Source: Cellulophaga sp. BC115SP (GTDB lineage: Bacteria; Bacteroidota; Bacteroidia; Cytophagales; Spirosomataceae). From it: 64,000 nucleotides of DNA. The position numbers were made by a program, and so were the translations under genes. The notes beneath the pieces are model-generated. The model was given only the letters and a program-made list of their open reading frames with translations. It was not told where the DNA came from and ran no database searches. Positions 26,381 through 34,600 of this stretch are shown in pieces (the stretch's first letter is position 1; every line of letters begins with the position of its first letter). The stretch lies in contig NZ_JAAALB010000013.1 of assembly GCF_009905545.1 (NCBI RefSeq), forward strand, positions 93,723 to 157,722. Direction: 5' to 3'.

Positions 26381-27229
26381 ATGACAACGCAAGATCCAAC
26401 TACCTATAATCGTATTGCGAAGGCTATCGATTATATTCAATCCAACTACCAACTACAACCTAGTTTAGACGAAATCGCTGAACAGGTACATCTGAGTCCC
26501 TTTCACTTTCAGCGCTTGTTTACAGAATGGGCTGGTGTAAGTCCTAAAAAATTCCTCCAGTATATCAGTCTGTCACATGCTAAATCGGTTTTACAACAAA
26601 ATGCGTCTTTGATGGATGCAGTCGAGGCAGCTGGACTTTCGGGAAGTGGGCGTTTGCATGATTTGTTTATCAACATAGAAGGAATGACCCCAGGAGAATA
26701 TAAAAATGGTGGGCAAAACTTAGCGATTCAGTATACGGTAGAAAATAGTCCATTTGGGGAGGTTTTTGTGGCATCAACACCTCAAGGTATTTGCCAAATG
26801 ACTTTTATAGATACAGAACCCCATTCTTTAGAAAGACTAAAAAAGAGTTTTCCTAATGCCAATATCACAGAAGGGAAAAATACAACTCAAGAAAATGCGC
26901 TGAAGATCTTTACAGAAGACTGGTCCAATATTTCTCAAGTAAAATTACACTTAAAAGGTACGGACTTTCAATTGAAGGTGTGGGAATCACTTTTGCATAT
27001 CCCGATGGGGCAACTTTGTACGTATGGAACAATTGCCCAACAAATACACCAGCCGAGTGCAGCCAGAGCCGTGGGGACAGCCATAGGAAGCAATCCAATT
27101 GCGTACCTTATTCCATGCCATCGCGTAATACAACAGTCGGGTAAACTAGGAGGATATATGTGGGGTGAAACTCGCAAATCGGCCATAATAGGCTGGGAGG
27201 CCTCAAAGCGAGAATTGAGTCACCTCTAA
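26381..27229 (+). CDS. AraC-type regulator fused to O6-methylguanine-DNA methyltransferase (Ada-like)
   Basis: 282 residues from ATG 26381. The N-terminal about 105 residues are an AraC-type HTH domain (IDYIQSNYQLQPSLDEIAEQ, SPFHFQRLF). The C-terminal about 165 residues are a methylated-DNA-cysteine S-methyltransferase: LKVWESLLHIPMGQLCTYGTIAQ, RAVGTAIGSNPIAYLIPCHRVI with the acceptor Cys in PCHR, and GGYMWGETRKSAI. It repairs O6-methylguanine and may activate genes. The zinc-containing phosphotriester domain of E. coli Ada is missing, so methylphosphotriester sensing as in Ada cannot occur. A strong promoter lies directly upstream. Confidence 0.94.
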   Translation: MTTQDPTTYNRIAKAIDYIQSNYQLQPSLDEIAEQVHLSPFHFQRLFTEWAGVSPKKFLQYISLSHAKSVLQQNASLMDAVEAAGLSGSGRLHDLFINIEGMTPGEYKNGGQNLAIQYTVENSPFGEVFVASTPQGICQMTFIDTEPHSLERLKKSFPNANITEGKNTTQENALKIFTEDWSNISQVKLHLKGTDFQLKVWESLLHIPMGQLCTYGTIAQQIHQPSAARAVGTAIGSNPIAYLIPCHRVIQQSGKLGGYMWGETRKSAIIGWEASKRELSHL

Positions 27230-27250
27230 TTTGGAGAGTAATTAAATTCT

Positions 27251-27345
27251 AGCAGTAGAGACGCAATGCTTTGCGTCCAAAAATGAGTCATCTTGAGTGA
27301 TAGTATCAAAAAATCCTAATACCAAAAATTCAGGATGACTCATGC
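27251..27345 (+). repeat. Dispersed palindromic repeat, family B copy 3
   Basis: GCAGTAGAGACGCAATGCTT, with GACGCAA/TTGCGTC arms, then AGTATCAAAAAAT and CAGGATGACTCATG at the right end. It fills the gap between the convergent ada-like and isomerase-like genes. Confidence 0.75.
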
Positions 27346-27351
27346 TATTCG

Positions 27352-28263
27352 TTAATCGTTCAGTCTCTTTCTTATGGCTTTACTAAAATGAGGAATTGCT
27401 ATTTCTGGCTCTTGGATTTCAGGATGCCAACGCTTTTCCCACTCAAAACTATAATATCCCTGATAATTCCCCTTTTTCAAAAGCTGTAAAACCTCCTGTA
27501 CGGGAGCTGTACCTTCGCCAAACAATACATATTTTTCTTTTCCATTTTCAGTAATGGCATCTTTCAAATGTACGTGCTTGATATATGGTGCTAATTGGGG
27601 ATATACTTCCGAAGGACTTTCTTTGGTAACTGACCACATATTATAAAAATCCCAAATCAAACCTACTTGTGGATGATTGGCTGTTTGGATTACGTGTAAA
27701 ATATCAGCAACATATACGAGCTGTCCATGAGTTTCGAGCAATACTTTTACAGAAGTGTTTTTGGCATAATCTCCCAAAGCGACCAAGTTTTCAATCATGG
27801 CTTGAAGTGTTTGCTCTCGACTTTGCTCTTTCGGAAAATCATTTGGAAATACACGGATATAGGGACAGTTTAAGGCAGCTGCCAAATCGGTAAATCTCTT
27901 AGCTTCGTCCAGATTGCTTTTTCGTTTTTGTTCATCCACCCAATGTAAATTGGTAGATGATCCCAAGTCAACAATAGAGATACCTGCTTTTTTACAAAGA
28001 TTGAGTGTATTTTGAATATTGCTTGGACTGTTGAATAACGGAGAAACCGTCAAATCCATGTCCTTTTGGATTCCTCGTAATTCTATACCTTGATAGCCAT
28101 TTTGTACAGCTGATTCGAGTATTTTTTCAAAAGACCATTCTGGACAACCTAAAGTAGAAAATGCTAATTTGGGCACATACTTCTTTTGTGCTATGACTTG
28201 CTGAGCTCCTAAAATAGTTAAGAGACCAGCACTTGTATATTTAAGAAAATGACGTCTTTTCAT
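27352..28263 (-). CDS. Exported sugar phosphate isomerase/epimerase (TIM barrel, xylose-isomerase-like)
   Basis: 303 residues with an N-terminal export signal of Tat type (MKRRHFLKYTSAG, then a hydrophobic run to about residue 25). The rest is an AP-endonuclease-2/xylose-isomerase-like TIM barrel: LGCPEWSFEKILESAVQNGYQGIELR, a strand ending VLLETHGQ, VGLIWDFYNMW and HVHLKDA with the metal-binding Glu, Asp and His, and YYSFEWEKRW at the end. Such proteins isomerise or epimerise sugars or inositol derivatives in the periplasm, often beside GMC-type oxidoreductases as here. The substrate is unknown. Confidence 0.85.
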   Translation of the reverse strand: MKRRHFLKYTSAGLLTILGAQQVIAQKKYVPKLAFSTLGCPEWSFEKILESAVQNGYQGIELRGIQKDMDLTVSPLFNSPSNIQNTLNLCKKAGISIVDLGSSTNLHWVDEQKRKSNLDEAKRFTDLAAALNCPYIRVFPNDFPKEQSREQTLQAMIENLVALGDYAKNTSVKVLLETHGQLVYVADILHVIQTANHPQVGLIWDFYNMWSVTKESPSEVYPQLAPYIKHVHLKDAITENGKEKYVLFGEGTAPVQEVLQLLKKGNYQGYYSFEWEKRWHPEIQEPEIAIPHFSKAIRKRLND

Positions 28264-28298
28264 ATATCAAGAAGTGGGTAAATATGATGTTAATGTGC

Positions 28299-28436
28299 TT
28301 TAGGCATTAAGCAAAATATTGCTAAAGAATCACAGTTATATTTTTGCTGAATGCCCATAGCCGAAAGCTGAATACTAAACTCTATTTTATCCACAAGCTC
28401 CGAGCTTACGGCATATTGCTTAGAGCCTATTGCCAA
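28299..28436. repeat. Imperfect inverted repeat, family E
   Basis: GGCATTAAGCAAAATATTGC near the left end faces GCATATTGCTTAGAGCCTAT near the right end. The interior has GCCGAAAGC and GAGCTTACGGC. Related in wording to 24985-25087. It separates the isomerase-like and GMC oxidoreductase genes, which are on the same strand. Confidence 0.5.
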
Positions 28437-28437
28437 C

Positions 28438-30156
28438 TCACAATTTCAAGGCTTTTAACTGTTTTACGGCATAATCTACTGCTCGTGCCGTAAGTGCCAT
28501 ATAAGTCAAAGATGGGTTTTGTGTGGCTGTAGAAGTCATACAAGCACCATCGGTAACAAATACATTTTTACAATGGTGCATTTGATTCCAAGCATTGAGC
28601 ATGGAGGTTTTGGCATCTTTTCCCATACGAATGCCGCCCATTTCGTGATTTTCGTTGCCTGGTAAGCGTTGTGTATCAATGAGTTTGATATTGGTAAAAC
28701 CTGCTTTGCGGTACATTTCGCCTAATTGCTCATGAAAATCCTTTAACATTTTATCGTCGTTATCATCGAAAGGAACAGATGCTCTTAATTGAGGAATTCC
28801 ATATTTATCCTTTAAGGTCGCGTCCAGTCTGACGGTACTTTCATGTTTAGGAATGGTTTCGCCCATCATGTGCGAACCAATCGACCAAGGTCCTAATTGC
28901 TGTTGATTGAGATGCGATTTAAGCGATTCGCCTAGTTCGTTAGGAAAATCCTGCATGGGCGAGCGTGACGCAGTAAAACCAGCCGCATAGCCACGAAGGA
29001 AGTCTGTTTCTTGTTTATAAACATTCCGAAACCGAGGAATATAGCTTATGTTTGGACGACGCCCATCGGTGGTCGAATCCAGCATACCCTCGTACTCGGC
29101 AGAAATACGCCCGCGACTTGTGTGAAAAGCTATATATCGTCCTAAGATATCGTTGTCATTACCCAAGCCATTGGGAAAACGGTGTGAAGTAGAATTCAAC
29201 AAAATCATATTACTGTTGAGGGTAGAAGCATTCACAAAAATAATTTTGGCATAAAACTCTATCATTTCTTTGGTATTGTTGGCATCTACCACTCTTACAC
29301 CTGTAGCCTTGCCTTTTTGCTCATCATATATAATAGAATGCACGACTGAGTGCGGTCGAAGCGTCATTTTTCCTGTTTTCTCTGCCCAAGGCAAAGTTGA
29401 AGAGTTACTACTAAAATAGCCTCCATAAGGACAGCCTCGTTCGCATATCACACGATTTTGACATTTGGCTCTACCTTGTTGAAGATGGATAGGTTTTGGC
29501 TCAGTAATATGTGCAGCTCGCCCAATAATCACATGGCGATTGGTGTAATTTTGTGATACAACCTGTTTGAAATGCTTCTCGACACAAGACATTTCATGTG
29601 GGGGTAAAAATTCTCCATCAGGTAAATAGTCGAGACCATCTTTATTTCCTGTAATACCTGCAAACTTTTCTACATAACTATACCATGGTGCTAAGTCTTT
29701 GTAACGAATTGGCCAATCTACGGCAAAGCCATCACGAGCGGGTCCTTCAAAGTCAAAATCACTCCAACGTTGGGTTTGTCGTGCCCAAAGCAATGAACGA
29801 CCGCCAACTTGGTAGCCTCGTATCCAAGAGTAAGGCTTATCTTGAATATAGGGTTGCTCGTCGTCACGTACCAAAAAATGAAGGGTACTTTCACTAAAGA
29901 TATAGTGGTTGCTGGCAATCTGATAATCTTTTTTGATTTCTTGAGGCACTGTACCAAGGTGTTCAAACTCCCAAGGATTTTTGAGCGTAGTCGGATAATC
30001 AACTACGTGTTTGACGTCACGACCACGCTCAAGCACGAGCGTTTTTAGACCTTTTTGGGTAAGTTCTTTGGCTGCCCAACCACCACTTATCCCCGAACCA
30101 ATAACGATGGCATCGAAAGTGCGTTCTTTTATAGAATCAATATTAAAGTTGCTCAT
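28438..30156 (-). CDS. GMC family FAD-dependent oxidoreductase
   Basis: 572 residues from ATG 30156 (an upstream ATG would add 20 residues before the fold). The FAD site is AIVIGSGISGGWAAKELTQKG followed by LVLERG. GYQVGGRSLLWARQTQR and the C-terminal NENHEMGGIRMG and NPSLTYMALTARAVDYAV give the substrate side and conserved His. A Cys cluster CQNRVICERGCPYGG is typical of the gluconate/glucose dehydrogenase-like branch. It likely oxidises a sugar or polyol; no signal peptide and no small subunit 3 gene is adjacent. The neighbouring sugar isomerase-like gene, same strand, suggests a joint role. Confidence 0.92.
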   Translation of the reverse strand: MSNFNIDSIKERTFDAIVIGSGISGGWAAKELTQKGLKTLVLERGRDVKHVVDYPTTLKNPWEFEHLGTVPQEIKKDYQIASNHYIFSESTLHFLVRDDEQPYIQDKPYSWIRGYQVGGRSLLWARQTQRWSDFDFEGPARDGFAVDWPIRYKDLAPWYSYVEKFAGITGNKDGLDYLPDGEFLPPHEMSCVEKHFKQVVSQNYTNRHVIIGRAAHITEPKPIHLQQGRAKCQNRVICERGCPYGGYFSSNSSTLPWAEKTGKMTLRPHSVVHSIIYDEQKGKATGVRVVDANNTKEMIEFYAKIIFVNASTLNSNMILLNSTSHRFPNGLGNDNDILGRYIAFHTSRGRISAEYEGMLDSTTDGRRPNISYIPRFRNVYKQETDFLRGYAAGFTASRSPMQDFPNELGESLKSHLNQQQLGPWSIGSHMMGETIPKHESTVRLDATLKDKYGIPQLRASVPFDDNDDKMLKDFHEQLGEMYRKAGFTNIKLIDTQRLPGNENHEMGGIRMGKDAKTSMLNAWNQMHHCKNVFVTDGACMTSTATQNPSLTYMALTARAVDYAVKQLKALKL

Positions 30157-30387
30157 AAATCCAAAGTGATACGTTTTTGAGTATAAATTATTGGTCAATG
30201 ATTTTCTTGATAACAAAAGCCAAAACTTCCTGATTTTTACCGCTCTGTATGTCCTTTGCTGTAGGGTCTAGCAAATGAGAATTGTTTTTGGGCTTTAGTA
30301 ATTTGGAGACTATGAACTGCATTTCGTAATTTGGCGTTAGAATTTTATCTCAAACCATCCTCAACACTCGATTCGAAATTTTACTAT

Positions 30388-31287
30388 ATGAATGCTGAAT
30401 TTTTGATTACCCGTCCTGATAGTACCGAAAGATTGTTTAGTATTGGAGAGAGTAATCAAGCTCTTTTTTCGACACTTACAAGATTACCCTATTTTACGGT
30501 AGTTTGTCTTCAGGAAGGTTCTGTGGAGTTGAAAGCAGACTTATCTATCTATCATGTATCAGCACCTGCGGTACTGTTTTTTAGTCCTTTTCAGCCTTTT
30601 TTGATTAAGAGAAATGCGGAAAATATGCCTTTGAAAGTGTTACATTTTCATCCTGATTTTTTTTGTATACTAAAACACCAAAAGGAGGTTTCTTGTAATG
30701 GTGTTTTATTCAATAATCTTTTTGCTCCACCGTTTGTAGAAATTTCTCCAGAACAGAGTATAGTATTAGAAGGCGTATTTAAGCAAATGCAAGACGAATC
30801 AAGTCATGAAGAGTTGGCACAAAATGATTTGCTTTTATCTTATTTGAAGATATTCTTGATTCATACTACTCGTTACAAAGCCCAAAATCAAGCTCAGATA
30901 GAAGATCAAATCGCTCAGAAAAGTAATCCAGACCACTCGATTTTACAAAAATACAAAACCATGATAGAGGAGTTTTTTGTCAAAGAACATTCTCCAAGTA
31001 TCTATGCCGACAAGTTGAATGTGAGCTTAAAAACATTGGGAAAATTGACTAAAAAATATTTTGACCGAACACCCTCAGATTTGATTCAAGAAAGATTGAT
31101 GATGGAAGCCAAACGAGAATTGTATTTGACGGATAAATCGGTGAAAGAAATCGCCTATTTGTTGGGGTTTGAGGATGAATTTTATTTTTCAAGATTATTT
31201 AAAAAAAATACAGATACTTCGCCTATCAATTATAGGAAAGCTGTAGGGGAGGACCAAGCTAAGGTTAAACATATAGCGTATAATTAG
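30388..31287 (+). CDS. AraC family transcriptional regulator
   Basis: 299 residues from ATG 30388; an in-frame TTG at 30331 would add 19. The N-terminal about 180 residues look like a cupin-type ligand-binding domain (VSAPAVLFFSPFQPFLI). The C-terminal about 100 residues form the double HTH: IYADKLNVSLKTLGKLTKKYF and the second helix pair VKEIAYLLGFEDEFYFSRLFKKNTDTSPINYRK. It is divergent from the GMC oxidoreductase gene with a 231-base shared upstream region, so that gene is a likely target (inference). A terminator follows. Confidence 0.93.
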   Translation: MNAEFLITRPDSTERLFSIGESNQALFSTLTRLPYFTVVCLQEGSVELKADLSIYHVSAPAVLFFSPFQPFLIKRNAENMPLKVLHFHPDFFCILKHQKEVSCNGVLFNNLFAPPFVEISPEQSIVLEGVFKQMQDESSHEELAQNDLLLSYLKIFLIHTTRYKAQNQAQIEDQIAQKSNPDHSILQKYKTMIEEFFVKEHSPSIYADKLNVSLKTLGKLTKKYFDRTPSDLIQERLMMEAKRELYLTDKSVKEIAYLLGFEDEFYFSRLFKKNTDTSPINYRKAVGEDQAKVKHIAYN

Positions 31288-31327
31288 TCTATAGCCAGAA
31301 ACTAATAAACCATTAACACATTTCCAG

Positions 31328-31372
31328 AAGTCATATACTTGGTATAGTTAGCCCAAAGTATATGACTTTTTG
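31328..31372 (+). terminator. Intrinsic terminator after the AraC regulator
   Basis: AAGTCATATACTT (31328-31340) pairs perfectly with 31356-31368 and is followed by TTTTTGATTT. It isolates the following surface-protein cluster from the AraC gene. Confidence 0.82.
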
Positions 31373-31455
31373 ATTTCATACAGTTCGCTAATCTCTTTTA
31401 ATTTTTCATCAAAATAAGATTTGATTAAAGCCTTTCTTGAATTGTCTCATGCAAT

Positions 31456-31511
31456 AAATACTCCCGTTTATTCACTAAATGCTCCCACTCATGCAGAATG
31501 CTCCCTCTTAT
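31456..31511 (+). promoter_or_regulatory. Three phased direct repeats, candidate activator-binding site
   Basis: Three 16-base copies of RAATRCTCCCNYTYAT start at 31456, 31477 and 31496 (19-21 bases apart, about two helical turns). An AT-rich tract follows (TATATATAATAAGTATATTT) where a promoter would lie, about 100 bases before the ATG of the giant Ig protein gene. LytTR regulators bind short direct repeats about 21 bases apart, and a LytTR regulator ends this cluster at 53683; the link is inference. The rest of the 333-base gap holds the AraC terminator. Confidence 0.5.
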
Positions 31512-31620
31512 ATATAATAAGTATATTTTATTTACACCTGTAACCAAAATATGAGGACGCTCTACTTCTGTTCGTGCTAATGTGGTTAACCTAAGTAGAT
31601 AAATTCCTTACCAAATAAAT

Positions 31621-34600
31621 ATGATTAAACTTCGACAGTTTCAATTCATTGGTGTATTTCTTCTGACCTTGTTATGGAGCTTACAAATAAGTCTTCCATC
31701 GCTTTCTCAAGCCCCAAGCTGTACACCTGCCTCAATTACAACAGAACCTGTTTTGGCGAATGTTTGCCAGGGTGACGGAGTAACCTTTGAAGTAGTTGCC
31801 ACGGGAACTATCACAGGTTATCAATGGTATCGTAATGGTGCTATTATCACAGGTGCTACATCGGCTACTTATACTATTACAGCTCAATCATCAAATAATG
31901 GTGATAAGTTTAAGGTGGTTGTTTTAAGTAGCTGTGGAAATGATACCAGTGAAGAGGTAACCTTATCTGTTACTAATTTACCAAGTATTTCTGTTAACCC
32001 AGTTGGTGCAACCAAATGTGTTGGCGAAACCTATACCTTTAATGTTACTGCTAGTAATGCTGGAGGTTATCAGTGGTTATTGAACGATGGAGATATTTCA
32101 GGGGCAACCAATGCTAGTTATACTATTGCAAGTATTTGTAATATATGTGATGCTGGTACTTACAAAGTAGACGTATTTGGTACAGGAGCTTGTGCAAGCC
32201 AACATGTGACCAGCTCCTCAGCAGATTTAACTGTAAAAATTCCCGTTGACATTACGGGTAATCCCAATAGTCAAACAGTCTGTGAAGGTACATCAGTAAC
32301 CTTTAGTGTAACAGCTTCAGGAGATATTACGGGTTATCAATGGTACAAAAACGGAGGAATCTTAACAGGTGCAACAGCATCGACCTATGGCATCACTGCT
32401 CAAACCTCAATGAATGGCGATAAATATACTGTAGTAGTAAAAGGTATTTGTGGAGATGAAACGAGTACCGAAGCTACGTTGAATGTTAGTGCCAAACCAA
32501 GCATTTCAGTAAATCCCGTTGGCGCAACCAAATGCGTTGGCGATACTTATACCTTTAGTGTTGTTGCTAGTAATGCTGGAGGATACCAGTGGATGTTGAA
32601 CAATGGAGATATTTCAGGGGCAACCAACGCCAGTTACTCGATTGCTAGTGTATGTAATATATGTGACGCTGGTACTTATAAAGTAGACGTATTTGGTACA
32701 GGAGCTTGTGCAAGCCAACATGTGACCAGTTCAACAGCAGATTTAATGGTGAAAATTCCCGTTGATATTACGGGTAATCCCAATAGTCAAACAGTCTGTG
32801 AAGGTACATCAGTAACTTTTAGTGTAACAGCTTCGGGAGATATTACGGGTTATCAATGGTACAAAAATGGAGGAATCTTGACGGGTGCAACAGCATCGAC
32901 CTATGGCATCACTGCTCAAAACTCGATGAATGGTGATAAATATACCGTAGTAGTAAAAGGTATTTGTGGAGACGTAACTAGTACCGAAGCCACTTTGAAT
33001 GTTAATCCACTACCTAGTATCTCTACTCAGCCTGTAGCGCTAACTAAATGTGTTGGACAGTCTGCCTCGTTTAGTGTTGTTGCTAACAACGCTGGGTCAT
33101 ATCAATGGATGCGAAATAATAGTGATATAACTACTGCAACAGGCTCTTCTTATAGTATTACAAGTGTTTGTAAAACTTGTGATGAAGGCAACTACAAAGT
33201 AAGAATCAACGGAACAGGCGCTTGTGCTAGTAATAGCATTACAAGTAATGAGGTAAGTTTAGCCATAAACACTCCTGTCTCAATCGGTACAAATCCCGCT
33301 ACTCAAACCGTTTGCGAAGGTACTGCTGTAACTTTTAGTGTAACAGCTTCGGGAGATATTACGGGTTATCAATGGTACAAAAATGGAGGAATCTTAACAG
33401 GTGCAACAGCATCGACCTATGGCATCACTGCTCAAACCTCGATGAATGGCGATAAATATACTGTAGTAGTAAAAGGTATTTGTGGAGACGTAACTAGTAC
33501 CGAAGCCACCTTGAATGTTAATACACTTCCTAGTATTTCAACTCAACCTGTTGGTGCTACCAAGTGCGTGGGCGAGGCATATACTTTTAGCGTCTCAGCA
33601 AATAATGCAAGTGCTTACCAATGGATTTTGAATGATGCAGATATCAGCGGTGCAACCAACGCGACGTACGCCCTTACCAATATTTGCAAATCATGTAATG
33701 AAGGAGCCTATAAAGTTCGTATCATAGGAACAGGAGCTTGTCTATCAAACACAATTGTGAGTAATGTTGCCAACTTGGTTGTAAATACCCCTGTATCCAT
33801 TTCATCACAACCTACCGAACAAAATGTATGTAGCGGTAGTACAGCTACTTTTAGAGTAAAAGCCCAAGGAGATATTACAGGTTTCCAATGGTACAAAAAT
33901 GGAATCGCTATTACTGGCGCAACAGACAGCACGTATAGTGTTGTGGGAAGTACCAACGGCGATAAATTCAAGGTCGAAGTAAAAGGCCTTTGTGGTAATG
34001 TCATTAGTAATGAAGTTCTCATAAATGTAACCCCTACACCTATTATTTCTCAACAACCATTAGCAGCAACCAAATGCGTAGGCGAGTCAGTAACTTTTAA
34101 TGCCACTGCCAACAACGCTGGTTCGTACCAATGGCAATACAAAGGAGTGAATATTCCTGGTGCAACAAATGCTAGCTATACCAGAAACATCGTTTGCCCT
34201 GACTGCGACGGAGGGGCATATCGAGTGATTGTATTTGGTCAAGGTGTTTGTAGTTCAACTGCTGTTAATAGTGATGAAGCAATTTTAACAGTAAATACTC
34301 CGATTTCCATAACACAGCAACCACAAGCCACAAGCGTTTGTGTCAATTCAAATGCAACTTTTTCAGTAAATGCATCAGGTACAATTCAAGGATACCAATG
34401 GTATAGAAATGGCGTGAAAATCGACGGTGCTACAGCAAGTACTTATACTTTCTCTACTCTTTCATTCAATAATGGTGAAAAATATAAAGTCGAAATCACT
34501 GGTCCGTGTGGTGCTTTGATGAGTAATGAAGTTAATCTACAAGTAAATACTATCATTGCTCCAACCATTTCCACAAATAAACCTAGTGGTCTATGTGTTG

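Noticed and set aside
32241..33520. CRISPR array or minisatellite
   Set aside because: The repeats are in frame, 516 bp long, and encode Ig domains; there are no spacers.
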